A stretch of 64,000 bases of DNA from Candidatus Halobeggiatoa sp. HSG11 (GCA_030378105.1 JAUCGL010000001.1:1-64000), one strand, 5' to 3'; positions 42,686 through 52,927 are shown, numbered from the stretch's first letter. The notes: generated by a model from the letters alone, not told the origin. Made by a program: numbers and translations.

Positions 42686-44839
42686 AGTCTTGATAAATAA
42701 TCTTTTTATTTCATAAATTAATTTTTCAAGGTATTTACTTATAACTTCTTTTGAAGCCTCATTTGGTAAAGATAAGTTGTCTAATTTTTTTTCTCTAATA
42801 AAATTAAATGCACTTATATAAAGTTCAGGGTATAATACCAATTCTGAATCAAATTGTGTATCAAACATATTTAAAGGTAGGTATTCGCTACTTCTAAGAC
42901 TCCTAATAAGCCAAACAGTAAGAAAAATAAATAAATCTTGACAAAATGTATTTTTACTAGGAATTGTATGACTATTTAAAACAAAATTATATGTTTCTAT
43001 AGTTATTTTTTTTAAACAAGTAGGTTCATTTTCCTTTAACCAAGATATTTGTTTAATAGCATCTTGACGAGCTTTTAGATTTTCTAATAATAATTTTTCT
43101 TTGTTTTTTGATTCATTAGGATAAAACTTTTCTTTTACTTTTATAACTTTTTCAATTGCATCATTTGTTATATTATCAGATTTATAAGCCCGATTTTTAC
43201 ATATTATTAGCTTGTCAGAAAGACCATAAGAAGATATCTTAGGTAAAGGTAAATTTTTACTTGCCAATCGTTCATTCAAACCACTAAAAATATCATGAAG
43301 TGTTAATGTTTTTCCAGCATTATCAATACCATGTTCTAAAATAGTTAATAATTGACTAGTAAAAGCTGTAAAATTTTTATTTTCTGGAGATTCAGCTTTG
43401 GCAGTTTCATTACCAGTAGTTGCTGTAATCAAAAACACTTTTTTTTCTTTATCATCAATATATTTTGTTGCAAGACCACTGAAACAACAATCTAAAATGA
43501 AAATAATATTTTTTGCTTTACTCTTATCTATAATAGTTTGTAATAATTCTCCAGATAAAATTGCACCAGTATTTTTAGGATCGCTAGAGTGAGTTTCTGT
43601 TGTTGTAAAATAAAGCTCTTTATAATGACGAATACAATGACCCACATAATAAAAGATTACTGTATCAGTAGCTTTTGGTATAACTTTTATTATTTTTTTA
43701 GTTATTTTGCTATAACTACTCTTGTCAATTAGCATAAGAGTATTTTTTTTGTCAATATCAACAATTGTAGATAGTAGTTTTCTTAGCTTAGTAAGATTAT
43801 CTATAGCATTAGGAATAGGGAAAAAATTTTCATCTTTAATTTCACTTGTTCCAATTAAAATAGCCCGAGTATTTTTTGGATCAATTTTTACTAAATCTTG
43901 TTTTTTAGCATTACAGATATTTAAGTTATTATACTTTGTTATTAAGTTTTTATCTGTTGTTTTTTTATTATCTATTTGTTGCTCTAAAGGTAATTTTTTT
44001 GGCAATACAGATATATTACTATCATTTTGAATAGACAAAGGATTACTCTTCAATAAATTAATAACAAAAGCCGCTGCAACATCAGCCGCATACTCTTGCC
44101 ATTCATCATTTTTACTAGAATCAGCCCAATCACAAATACCTTTAACCATAAGAAATTCTGGGCGTGATTCAGCCATATATGCTGCTAAGGCTGTACCATA
44201 TCCCTCCATTTCTATACCAACTAATTTTGACCAATGATCTTGTATTTTAGAAGCTGAATTATTATCAGCAAGAATTTTTTCACCTGAAGCAATAACACCC
44301 CAATGAATATTTGGATTGACTCGTCCAGTTGTACCATCTGGTCGTTCAAGAATTGGTTTTAAAATCCATTGTTTATAAGAAAATTTTTTAGCGGCTTGAA
44401 TGATCTTATGTGTAGGACGTAGAACATCATCACGTGATTCAGTAGTCTCATCTTTTATTTTCTGCTGTTCATATCCAACAATTTGTTCTGCTGCAATTAA
44501 ATCTCCCAATAAACGTTTATCCTTGGTTATATTTATTAAATCAGTTTGTTCATTATCATCTTGCATACCGCCAGCAATACCAGCCAAAACAATTAAATTT
44601 GGATTCAAGTCATTAATTACTTGTGTTGTTGTAATACCAACTGCAACATTGCCCATTTTATTTTGACAAAGTAGAACAACTTGACAGAAATTTTCCTTAT
44701 TATCATTAGATAAATTAAATTTATCTGCGGTATAACTTCCTACTTGAATTTTTTCACATTTATTATTATCTAAATGACGTAAAACGGCATTTTTTTCTTT
44801 CTCAAGTGCCGTTATAATAACCACATCTGCTTTTTTCAT
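42677..44839 (-). CDS. Nucleoside phosphorylase-caspase (C14) fusion protein
   Basis: The ~720-residue protein (ATG at 44839; a TTG five codons upstream is possible) has an N-terminal phosphorylase/nucleosidase fold (5-275: VVIITALEKEKNAVL, VVLAGIAGG-type glycine turn, GIEMEGYGTALAAY, KGICDWAD), then a caspase-like C14 domain (about 320-570) with ARAILIGTS-type start, His in FYYVGHC (~397) and Cys in FILDCCFSG (~448), then a ~150-residue helical tail. PNP_UDP domains are found as sensor or effector modules fused to caspases in bacterial conflict systems. It is 27 bp downstream of a four-TM protein gene, an arrangement suggesting effector plus membrane partner. Confidence 0.87.
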   Translation of the reverse strand: MKKADVVIITALEKEKNAVLRHLDNNKCEKIQVGSYTADKFNLSNDNKENFCQVVLLCQNKMGNVAVGITTTQVINDLNPNLIVLAGIAGGMQDDNEQTDLINITKDKRLLGDLIAAEQIVGYEQQKIKDETTESRDDVLRPTHKIIQAAKKFSYKQWILKPILERPDGTTGRVNPNIHWGVIASGEKILADNNSASKIQDHWSKLVGIEMEGYGTALAAYMAESRPEFLMVKGICDWADSSKNDEWQEYAADVAAAFVINLLKSNPLSIQNDSNISVLPKKLPLEQQIDNKKTTDKNLITKYNNLNICNAKKQDLVKIDPKNTRAILIGTSEIKDENFFPIPNAIDNLTKLRKLLSTIVDIDKKNTLMLIDKSSYSKITKKIIKVIPKATDTVIFYYVGHCIRHYKELYFTTTETHSSDPKNTGAILSGELLQTIIDKSKAKNIIFILDCCFSGLATKYIDDKEKKVFLITATTGNETAKAESPENKNFTAFTSQLLTILEHGIDNAGKTLTLHDIFSGLNERLASKNLPLPKISSYGLSDKLIICKNRAYKSDNITNDAIEKVIKVKEKFYPNESKNKEKLLLENLKARQDAIKQISWLKENEPTCLKKITIETYNFVLNSHTIPSKNTFCQDLFIFLTVWLIRSLRSSEYLPLNMFDTQFDSELVLYPELYISAFNFIREKKLDNLSLPNEASKEVISKYLEKLIYEIKRLFIKTSY

Positions 44840-44866
44840 TATATTTTTACTCAAATAATTTACACA

Positions 44867-45478
44867 TTAACGACCTTTTTTTAAATCAGCATACTTAAAA
44901 ATAAATATCCCTAAACCACAAAGTAATATTATTTCAATAATAAAAACAAAAATCAAGAGATAATCCCAAGATTTAGACCATAAATCCCAAAATAATAAAA
45001 GAGAAAATAATCCTGATAAACAAAATGTTACTTCATCAATAAATAACTGAGTTTTCTTGCGTATTTTTCTCCAATTATCACTTCTATGCCCAGTTTCCCA
45101 GCCAAATAATGGCTCTGATATCTCATCAATTAAATTTTCATTAACCAATTTTTCCAGCTTATCCGTCATATCATACCGAATATATCTACCAATAGCAGAA
45201 ATTTTTTCATCATTAACCAAATATGTCCAGCCCAAGATTAAACAAACCCAAGGTAATACTAAAAATACATGGTAATGTGATGGACTAGTGATAGAATAAG
45301 ACAAAATACCACCAAAAGCAGCTAAAGTAACATATAACAAATTATCTCTAAAACGCATCCGCATAACTTGTTCATCTTTTAACTTCACATATTCATTAAG
45401 ATGTATCCATAACAACCATTCTTTAGGTTCATCTATTTTTCTTGGTATAGAAGGATTAACAGCATCATTTGGTAACAT
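44867..45478 (-). CDS. Four-TM membrane protein partnered with the caspase fusion
   Basis: About 203 residues from the ATG at 45478, which has GGAG six bases upstream (a TTG four codons earlier is less likely). A soluble N-terminus (1-45) is followed by two helices (LLYVTLAAFGGILSYSI, VFLVLPWVCLILGWTYLV), a ~65-residue charged loop containing LFGWETGHRSDNW, then two more helices (FCLSGLFSLLLFWDLW, LLIFVFIIEIILLCGLGIFIF). No enzyme motif is seen. It is transcribed directly before the caspase gene and probably encodes its membrane partner, anchor or pore. The ~350-base stretch down to 45828 is AT-rich with no gene recognised. Confidence 0.8.
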   Translation of the reverse strand: MLPNDAVNPSIPRKIDEPKEWLLWIHLNEYVKLKDEQVMRMRFRDNLLYVTLAAFGGILSYSITSPSHYHVFLVLPWVCLILGWTYLVNDEKISAIGRYIRYDMTDKLEKLVNENLIDEISEPLFGWETGHRSDNWRKIRKKTQLFIDEVTFCLSGLFSLLLFWDLWSKSWDYLLIFVFIIEIILLCGLGIFIFKYADLKKGR

Positions 45479-45827
45479 ATTTTTCTCCAATCAGATAAGA
45501 ACTATTGTTATACATTTCAGTTAAAAATAAATTATATTAGCTTCACGTTTAATTCATATTGGATTAAATCTGGCATAAGACCTCCAAATAATAAATATTT
45601 AATTTACCTTAAAAAATTCTGCATAAACCAGTACAAAATTATACACTTATATATTATACACATATAACTAGTTTATGTGGCAAATTATACCAAAAATTAC
45701 AGATAGTTTGCAACATTTTTTCCCCTATTCCCAGCAACTTATTAAGAATACAATCAAGACGCACCAGTATCATATTCAAACCAAGCAGATTTAATTTCGG
45801 ATTTTATTGAATCCACAGTCCTTTAAA

Positions 45828-47666
45828 TTAACTACTAGCTTTCCACTCAGGAACCATATGCTGAACTATTTTAACAATATCCTCTTCAGCATATCTATCA
45901 CAAGCACCTGTTAACTCTTCTAAAGTAGCGGTCAATTGCTGTAAACTATTACTACGATGATCAGCAAGTAAAACCTTAGCATGAGTTGTTTTGCCAAGTT
46001 TTTCATCGGCATGGAACAACTCCTCATACAACTTTTCACCGGGACGTAAACCAGTATAAGTTATTTGAATATCCTTGCCGGGATACTTGCCAGATAAACG
46101 AATCATTTGTTCAGCTAAATATTTGATTTTAACTGGTTTACCCATATCCAATACAAATATTTCGCCACCCTGCCCCATTGAACCAGCTTGCAAAATCAAC
46201 TGACAAGCCTCTGGAATAGTCATAAAATAACGACTTATATCAGGATGAGTAACAGTAACTGGACCACCAGCAGCAATCTGTTTATTAAATAACGGTACAA
46301 CACTACCAGCCGAACCAAGTACATTCCCAAATCTAACTGTTATAAAATGAGTTTTCGCACGATCATTCATTGCCTGACAGATAATTTCCGCTGCCCGCTT
46401 AGTCGCTCCCATAATATTAGTTGGATTGACAGCTTTATCGGTAGAAATCATCACAAAAGCTTGACAACCTTGTTCCGCAACAGCTTTGGCCAAAGTTCGA
46501 GTTCCCAAAATATTATTTCGCACTGCCTCTCTTGCTTGAGATTGCAACATTGGTACATGTTTATAAGCAGCCGCATGAAATACTACATCTGGTTGATAAT
46601 TCTGTAAAATATGCCGCATTGCAACTGGATCAGTTATATCACCTAAACAAGCATGGAGAATTAAATTTGGAAACTCCTGTCGCAACTGCATTTCTACTTT
46701 ATATAAGTTAAACTCTCCACGCTCAACAATTACCAGAGAATTAGGCGTTAATTTAGCAATTTGACGACATAACTCAGAACCAATTGAACCACCGCCACCA
46801 CTGACCATAACTGTTTTGGCATGTAAACCAGCCACTATTATCTGCCAGTCTAATTGAATTTTGGCTCTACCTAATAAATCATCAATTGCAACTGCATGTA
46901 AATCATTGAGATTAACCTGTTGATTGATAACTCGGTCTAATTTTGGTAAAGTTCTAACTGGTGTGCTGCATCGTTCGCATAGTTCTATGATTCGCCGCAT
47001 CTGCTCTTCAGTGGCGGATGGCATAGCGATAACGATTATGTCAACGTCTAATGATTCAGTTATTTCGGAAAGCTTATCAATACTTCCCAGCACGGGTACG
47101 CCTTGTACTTTACCACCATGCAAGCGTTTACGGTCATCTAAAAAACCAACTGGCATATAACCACTACCACGATTACGCAACATGTCACGCACTAACATAT
47201 CGCCAGAACTACCTGAACCTAGAATTAAAACTCGTTGCGGTTGGGTATTGTCGGTTAATATGAATTCTAACGAATGTTCATGCCATAGACGGTATAATAA
47301 ACGTGGCATTCCCAATGCGGCTATTAGTAAAAATGGGTAAAATAATAGGGATGAACGGGGGATAAATTCTAACCGATTGAACAATACAAGAACTAAAACT
47401 ATTATAAAAGTTCCAATAATAGAAGTTCTTAATATAGTTACTAAATCAGGTAAACTGGCAAACCTCCATACTCCTTTGTATAAACCACCGTACCATAAGA
47501 CAAAGCTTTGCACTCCTACGGCAATTGGTAAAACTTGCCAGAAAACAGTTGCAACATTTGGTTCTAAAGGCAAATCGTAACGCAGTATGATCGCTAAGGT
47601 CCAAGCTATAGCGACCATAAAAATGTCATGTAAAATGATTGGAATACGATGGTAACTAAAGTACAA
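45828..47666 (-). CDS. CapD/WbpM/FlaA1-type polysaccharide biosynthesis sugar-nucleotide dehydratase
   Basis: The 612-residue protein has four N-terminal transmembrane helices (10-125), a CoA-binding-like Rossmann unit (LILGSGSSGDMLVRDM, ~150), and the catalytic extended-SDR domain (VSGGGGSIGSELCRQI ~288; ISTDKAVNPTNIMGATKRAAE; VRFGNVLGSAGSVVPLF; TGLRPGEKLYEELF). WbpM-type enzymes convert UDP-GlcNAc to the 4-keto-6-deoxy sugar for O-antigen or capsule. The start is a TTG with GGAG six bases upstream inside the end of moaA; the one-base gap after the moaA stop indicates translational coupling. The link to moaA is unusual and probably reflects transcription rather than pathway. Confidence 0.92.
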   Translation of the reverse strand: MYFSYHRIPIILHDIFMVAIAWTLAIILRYDLPLEPNVATVFWQVLPIAVGVQSFVLWYGGLYKGVWRFASLPDLVTILRTSIIGTFIIVLVLVLFNRLEFIPRSSLLFYPFLLIAALGMPRLLYRLWHEHSLEFILTDNTQPQRVLILGSGSSGDMLVRDMLRNRGSGYMPVGFLDDRKRLHGGKVQGVPVLGSIDKLSEITESLDVDIIVIAMPSATEEQMRRIIELCERCSTPVRTLPKLDRVINQQVNLNDLHAVAIDDLLGRAKIQLDWQIIVAGLHAKTVMVSGGGGSIGSELCRQIAKLTPNSLVIVERGEFNLYKVEMQLRQEFPNLILHACLGDITDPVAMRHILQNYQPDVVFHAAAYKHVPMLQSQAREAVRNNILGTRTLAKAVAEQGCQAFVMISTDKAVNPTNIMGATKRAAEIICQAMNDRAKTHFITVRFGNVLGSAGSVVPLFNKQIAAGGPVTVTHPDISRYFMTIPEACQLILQAGSMGQGGEIFVLDMGKPVKIKYLAEQMIRLSGKYPGKDIQITYTGLRPGEKLYEELFHADEKLGKTTHAKVLLADHRSNSLQQLTATLEELTGACDRYAEEDIVKIVQHMVPEWKASS

Positions 47667-47667
47667 T

Positions 47668-48660
47668 TTAGCCTCCGGTTACGTTCATATAACGCATGAT
47701 CTGTGGTTCTCGATTTAACTCAAAATCATGGCCTTTGGGTTTGTGGGCTATTGAATTAATAATTGTCTGCTTAAGAAATTCTAGGTCATCAGGATGTTGG
47801 CGTATTATATCTCGCAAATTAATTGAATTTTCCTTGCCTAAACACAGAAGCAAATGGCCATCCGTGGTTATTCGAACCCGATTACAGGTATCACAAAAAT
47901 TGTGGCTATGAGGAGAAATAAATCCAATTCGAGTATTAGTTTGTGGAATTCGATAGTATTTGGAAGGGCCAGCAGTTGTCTCTGTTGAGGCTATTAGGTT
48001 AAATACTTGTCTTAAATCACTACGAATTTGGTCACTGGAATAGAAGGCTTCGGCCCGATCATGGCTACCGATTGTACCTAATGGCATTTCTTCAATGAAG
48101 CTAATGTCTATATGACGTTCAATTGCAAATTTAACTAAATCAACCACTTCATTATGATTGCGATTTTTTAAAATAACTGCATTTAGCTTAATTCCTTGGA
48201 AACCAGCTTTGATTGCTGCTTCAATACCTTGTAAAACGCTATCAAGTTTATCAGCCTGAGTTATTTTCTGAAATTTGTCTGGTTTTAAGGTATCGAGACT
48301 GATATTGATTCTTTTTAATCCGGCTTCTTTAAGTGGTTGAGCCATTTTCACAAGTTGAGAACCGTTGGTTGTTAGTACCAGTTCATTCAATCCACTTAGT
48401 TTGCCTAAGTTTTGAAATAGTTGCAATATATTAGAACGTACCAGAGGTTCGCCTCCAGTTAAACGGATTTTAGTCACTCCTAGTTCAATAAATGCACGGC
48501 CTAACCATTCAAGTTCTTCTAAGGTTAATACTTGCTTACGGGGCAAAAAAGTCATTTTTTCACCCATGCAATAAACGCATCGAAAGTCACAGCGATCTGT
48601 AACTGACATACGCACATAGGTGATTTTTCGGTCGAAACGGTCGGTTAATTGAAAGGGCAT
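47668..48660 (-). CDS. moaA: GTP 3',8-cyclase (molybdenum cofactor biosynthesis protein A)
   Basis: The 330-residue radical-SAM enzyme has the N-terminal 4Fe-4S motif CDFRCVYCMGEKM (~24-36), the LTGGEPLVR SAM motif, the C-terminal second cluster (CDTCNRVRITTDGHLLLCLG) and the double-glycine C-terminus (NVTGG) required for activity. It makes 3',8-cyclo-7,8-dihydro-GTP, the first moco intermediate, in the cytoplasm. Length is normal. No moaB, C, D or E is nearby. It ends one base before the TTG of the sugar dehydratase gene. Confidence 0.97.
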   Translation of the reverse strand: MPFQLTDRFDRKITYVRMSVTDRCDFRCVYCMGEKMTFLPRKQVLTLEELEWLGRAFIELGVTKIRLTGGEPLVRSNILQLFQNLGKLSGLNELVLTTNGSQLVKMAQPLKEAGLKRINISLDTLKPDKFQKITQADKLDSVLQGIEAAIKAGFQGIKLNAVILKNRNHNEVVDLVKFAIERHIDISFIEEMPLGTIGSHDRAEAFYSSDQIRSDLRQVFNLIASTETTAGPSKYYRIPQTNTRIGFISPHSHNFCDTCNRVRITTDGHLLLCLGKENSINLRDIIRQHPDDLEFLKQTIINSIAHKPKGHDFELNREPQIMRYMNVTGG

Positions 48661-48802
48661 ATTTGATTAATCATCTGTGATGATTTTTAAACTGATTGCT
48701 GTACACTGTTTTAAAATACAGCTTATTATATCAGTTTTTGTTGCTTAATCAAATTGGGGGTTGACTTAAGAAAATCTAAAAAACTATCTAAATCATAAAA
48801 AC

Positions 48803-51715
48803 TCAAGATTTAAGTTCCAATTCCAACAACTCATCTATCACTCCCTCTTCCAACAACATTTCTCTAAATAATGGTACACAATAATAATAAATACCTTTTT
48901 CATACTTCAAAATATAAGCTAATTCAAGCCGTCCTAATGATTGGTTTAGTTGTTCAGCGGTATAAGCATACTGGTTATCATTAAGTATATTAATAATATC
49001 TTTTTTGTTAAATTGTCCTTGTTTAACAGTAGCATAAATAATAATTCTATCTAAACGTGTAGCTTGTTCATCTTTAATTAACCTTCGCCATCTTTCATTT
49101 AAAGAAGTTCTTATGTCCCAACAATTTAAAGCTTTATCAACATCTTTGTAATTTAATTTACGTTTTTTACTTGATAGTTTTTTTAACATATTATCACTAG
49201 CAATTGCAATCAAGTTGGCTCTTTGTCCTGTATCAATAATAATTTTTTTAATCAATCTTTCATTAATATAACTGACACCTAATAATTTCATTGGCTCTGT
49301 TATTAATTTATAACAAGCTTCTGTTTCCAGAGCATTAACAAAAATAGTCTCTCCAAAATTTAATAATGGTGATTGATAATCCAATGCTACTGCTTCATAT
49401 AAACGCCAAAACCCTGCAAAAATAAAATTACAATATCCTTCTTCAGTAATATTTCTAATTTTATTTAAAGTTTGATAATCTTTTTCGATTTCATCTTTAA
49501 AAAAATCATCTGCTTCGTCAATTAAAAACAAATATTTTTGTTTATTTTTAGTTAATAAATCCAATAAAATATGTAAAGGAGTATTTATATCTAAATTTAA
49601 AGTAAGATTTAATTTTATTAACAAATCAGAAGTATCTTTTAATGAAATATAACAACAATTAACATCAGAATTATCTTCATAGTTACGTTGTATTTTTTTT
49701 AGCAAACTTGATTTTCCTACTTGTCTTCCTCCAACAATAAGGTAATTTTTTGGTTCACAGCTAAGAATTTGTGTTACAATCTGCTTACGTCCAAAAAATA
49801 TGTAATCTTTCTCAATACTACCACCAGTTTTATAAGGGGAAATAGTACTAAATTCCAATTGATTAGCTAGTAAATACATAAAAAAATCTATTGCTTTGGG
49901 TGATAATAGTAATTCAGATAATTCTTTAGCATTTGGTATTACTAATAAATTTTTGTCTTCTTTAATTTTTATAGGTAAATTTAATCTTTGTTTTGGTTCT
50001 AAACTAATTAGTATTATTGCTTTTACATTTACTTCACCTTCAGATTGTCTTAATTGCTTAGAAATATCTTTTAATTGCTTAATTACTTCTTCTGCTAATA
50101 AATGTTTTGGTAAGAAATAGATAAAATAATTAGTTAATCGAAGAGGAAATGAGTTATCAAATACGAGTTTAAATACGTTAGAATTTTCTGTGGGTTGTAT
50201 TTCTGCATTTAATCGTTCTGCTAATAGTTCAACCCGTTCTATATTAGACATTTCAACAAAGTTAATAGCTTTATCTAACCATGTTTCAGATGGTATATCA
50301 TTACTTGATAAAACTGAATCAAGGCAATTAATATATTGAAGTGAACGTTTAGTTTCAGCAAGTTTATCTAACGGTAGTATTAATAATTTTGAAGGTTTAT
50401 TTACTAATTCATTCATTAGATCACGTACTACTGGATAAAAATAAAAATAAAGATAAAAATAATAAAATACAATTACAAATAAGGCACTCAATCCTATTAT
50501 TGACACCCAATTTGTATATGGAATAGGAATTGTACCAAATTCAACTTTACGAATAATATGGTTACGTTTCTCACTAATATATAAACCAATTACAAAGCCA
50601 TTTTTATTGCCATCTTCATTATCTATAATTAAAGCAATATCTTCGGGACCATTTAATGATGCTTTAATCGCATTACCTCCATCACCACTGTAACCTTGCT
50701 TTTTACTTCCAGCTATAGTTGTAATAATATTGTTTTGGTCAATATAACGGATTCGATTTTCGTCTTGATCAACGATATATAATTCACCTGTATTAGTTGC
50801 AACAAGATTATTTGGATGTGCAAATGTTGCATTTATTGCTTTTCCATTATCACCGCCATGTTTTTTAACTCCTTTTTTACCGGCAATAGTAGTCATTATA
50901 TTAGTATCTTTATCAACTTTACGAATGACAAGATTAGAAGTATCAGCAATATACATATTTCCATCTTTATCTAAAGCAACAGATTCAGGTTGGTATAATT
51001 TAACTTGTAAGGCATCTCCTTCCTTAACATCTTCATCCTCCCCACTGTTTCTACAAATACCAGCAACAATAGTTATTGTAGGGTTAGCATTAATATTTAT
51101 TTTACGAATACAATGGTTATTTCTATCAGCTAAATACATGTTTTGACTTTCAACATCTATTGAAATGCCGCCATATAATGCGTTAATTTTTGCTCCTAAT
51201 GCTGGTATATTATTACTAGCAGAACCGGGTTTTTCACCACCTATAAACGGTACAATATCTCCTTTTTCGGTCACTTTATACACACAAGCTGTATTAACCA
51301 GAATATATAAATTTTTATTATTATCTACAGCAACACTAACAGGTTCAGAAAGTATGACTTCTATGGCTTTCATAGGTTCTGATTTTTTACAAGAAATAGG
51401 TTTTGAACCACCACCAGCAACAGTAGTAGTAATATTTTTTCTTTTGTCTATTTTACGCACTCGATTATTTTCAAAATCGGCAAAATAAATATTGCCTTCC
51501 ACGTCTGTTGTAATTCCTCTTGGACGCCTTATTTTCACTGCTTTTGGTATTTTTATATATATTCCATCTCCCTTGTAACCAGGACCTCCATCACCAACAA
51601 CTGTACTAATTCGATTACCTGTTTGTACATCAAATAATGGTAAAGTTAATCCTATTGTCAGCATTACAAGAAACAAAAATATATATAAAATTACTTTTGG
51701 TTTTACTATGGGCAT
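48803..51715 (-). CDS. Membrane NHL-repeat sensor with cytosolic STAND ATPase
   Basis: About 970 residues (ATG at 51715; a TTG five codons earlier also possible). An N-terminal TM or signal anchor (VILYIFLFLVMLTIGLTLPLF) is followed by a periplasmic NHL propeller (about 25-385; NIYFADFENNRVRKIDKR, NMYIADTSNLVIRKVDK), a second TM (IIGLSALFVIVFYYFYLYFYF, ~405-430), a cytosolic linker, and a P-loop ATPase with IVGGRQVGKSSLL (~660) and YLFLIDEADDFFKD (~735) plus a winged-helix end. It looks like a receptor: periplasmic binding by NHL, cytosolic ATPase switch. It follows the HTH gene by ~40 bp, matching the HTH-ATPase/membrane-ATPase pair at 36.4-40.8 kb. Confidence 0.85.
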   Translation of the reverse strand: MPIVKPKVILYIFLFLVMLTIGLTLPLFDVQTGNRISTVVGDGGPGYKGDGIYIKIPKAVKIRRPRGITTDVEGNIYFADFENNRVRKIDKRKNITTTVAGGGSKPISCKKSEPMKAIEVILSEPVSVAVDNNKNLYILVNTACVYKVTEKGDIVPFIGGEKPGSASNNIPALGAKINALYGGISIDVESQNMYLADRNNHCIRKININANPTITIVAGICRNSGEDEDVKEGDALQVKLYQPESVALDKDGNMYIADTSNLVIRKVDKDTNIMTTIAGKKGVKKHGGDNGKAINATFAHPNNLVATNTGELYIVDQDENRIRYIDQNNIITTIAGSKKQGYSGDGGNAIKASLNGPEDIALIIDNEDGNKNGFVIGLYISEKRNHIIRKVEFGTIPIPYTNWVSIIGLSALFVIVFYYFYLYFYFYPVVRDLMNELVNKPSKLLILPLDKLAETKRSLQYINCLDSVLSSNDIPSETWLDKAINFVEMSNIERVELLAERLNAEIQPTENSNVFKLVFDNSFPLRLTNYFIYFLPKHLLAEEVIKQLKDISKQLRQSEGEVNVKAIILISLEPKQRLNLPIKIKEDKNLLVIPNAKELSELLLSPKAIDFFMYLLANQLEFSTISPYKTGGSIEKDYIFFGRKQIVTQILSCEPKNYLIVGGRQVGKSSLLKKIQRNYEDNSDVNCCYISLKDTSDLLIKLNLTLNLDINTPLHILLDLLTKNKQKYLFLIDEADDFFKDEIEKDYQTLNKIRNITEEGYCNFIFAGFWRLYEAVALDYQSPLLNFGETIFVNALETEACYKLITEPMKLLGVSYINERLIKKIIIDTGQRANLIAIASDNMLKKLSSKKRKLNYKDVDKALNCWDIRTSLNERWRRLIKDEQATRLDRIIIYATVKQGQFNKKDIINILNDNQYAYTAEQLNQSLGRLELAYILKYEKGIYYYCVPLFREMLLEEGVIDELLELELKS

Positions 51716-51754
51716 ATTATTTATTACCAAATATCAGTTAAATATTATTCATTC

Positions 51755-52927
51755 TTAATTAGAATAAGAGTTAACTACTTGTTTGCCAACCTCTCTTATT
51801 ATTTCACATCGCCAACCTAACATTCCTTCCTCAATTTTAAAAACATTATTCCAATACAACCTGCATAGTAAAGTATTATTGTAGAGTATTCCAGTAGACA
51901 TCTTATGTTTTTGGTTGTGCTTTAACCATTTAGATAATTTATCTCGATCACCACTACTTTTAATAACTGAACTAAATAATTGCCATAAATTACTGGTATC
52001 CAAAAGTATCTTTGAATGTTCTTCCCAAGATAAATTAGGGTTGTTTTTTTTAAGTTTTATCGATTCTAATAATAATTCTGGATGTCCACCACATATTCTT
52101 AATATTTCATTTGCATCTTCTGTTTCTAAATCTAAATTTTTTTGAAAATAACTAATAGCTTCGACATCTTCAATACCAAGCTCAGGCTTTGACTCAAAAT
52201 CTTCACACATACTTAGCAGTGAATGTTCATCTAATGGTTCTGATTTAAGTTGAGCTAATTTTTTACTTCCCCATAAAATCAAATGTAGTTTAGATGAACC
52301 AATTTCATCCATAGTACTACGTATTATTTTTCCTAATGCAGATTCTAAATTTGGTGAACATCGCTCAAGTCGACTGATTAATAAAAATAATGGAGTACTT
52401 TCTTGTACTTTTTCTTTTAATTTGATTTCAAATTGATGAGAATTTTGTATATTGTTCCATCCAAATTGTTTACCTAACTCTGGAAAATATTCATTAATAT
52501 CTTCAGAAAAACCTGCTGGTGGTTGTAAATGCACGGTATTTCCAAGTGGGTATCTTTTTCTAGCTTGATTATATAAAGCATTAGCAAAAGGTAGAGATTT
52601 CCAATTTATTGGAGTAAGCCAAATTTTATATGGTGGATTAGAATTTGATAATTCATCTAATCCTGCCTGAAAATCTTTACTTAATAAAACATCTTCTAAA
52701 TCCTTTTTTTTGTATTTTTCATCAGGAAATGCTGCTGTAATGAACTCTTCAGATTCTTGTTTATTTAGTTTAAAAAAATTAGCAAGAAGTTCTATTGTTT
52801 TAATATCTTGAGGTAACTTACCATTCACCCAATGCCAAATAGTCTCGCGTCTCACACCTATTTCATCAGCAATAGCTTTTACCCTAAAAGGACGTTTATA
52901 TTTGGTCAATAACTTTGCGAAAGACAT
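51755..52927 (-). CDS. HTH protein with degenerate ATPase domain
   Basis: The 390-residue protein has an XRE-like HTH at 14-55 (VKAIADEIGVRRETIWHWVNGKLPQDIKTIELLANFF), a linker (60-95) and an ATPase-like region (about 95-320). Where Walker A is expected after KIWLTP the sequence is INWKSLPFANALYNQ, without GxxxxGK[ST]; a Walker-B-like TPLFLLISRLERC has no acidic pair. The rest is shaped like STAND/AAA_35 proteins (CGGHPELLLESI). It is probably a nucleotide-binding-dead regulator. It is transcribed just before the NHL-ATPase gene, so the pair may be a receptor-regulator unit. Confidence 0.75.
   Translation of the reverse strand: MSFAKLLTKYKRPFRVKAIADEIGVRRETIWHWVNGKLPQDIKTIELLANFFKLNKQESEEFITAAFPDEKYKKKDLEDVLLSKDFQAGLDELSNSNPPYKIWLTPINWKSLPFANALYNQARKRYPLGNTVHLQPPAGFSEDINEYFPELGKQFGWNNIQNSHQFEIKLKEKVQESTPLFLLISRLERCSPNLESALGKIIRSTMDEIGSSKLHLILWGSKKLAQLKSEPLDEHSLLSMCEDFESKPELGIEDVEAISYFQKNLDLETEDANEILRICGGHPELLLESIKLKKNNPNLSWEEHSKILLDTSNLWQLFSSVIKSSGDRDKLSKWLKHNQKHKMSTGILYNNTLLCRLYWNNVFKIEEGMLGWRCEIIREVGKQVVNSYSN

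Noticed and set aside
45491-45827. Possible gene remnant (VDSIKSEIKSAWFEYDTGAS in one minus frame)
   Set aside because: Only ~20 codons are open, without start or ribosome site; nothing else in this AT-rich gap is interpretable.
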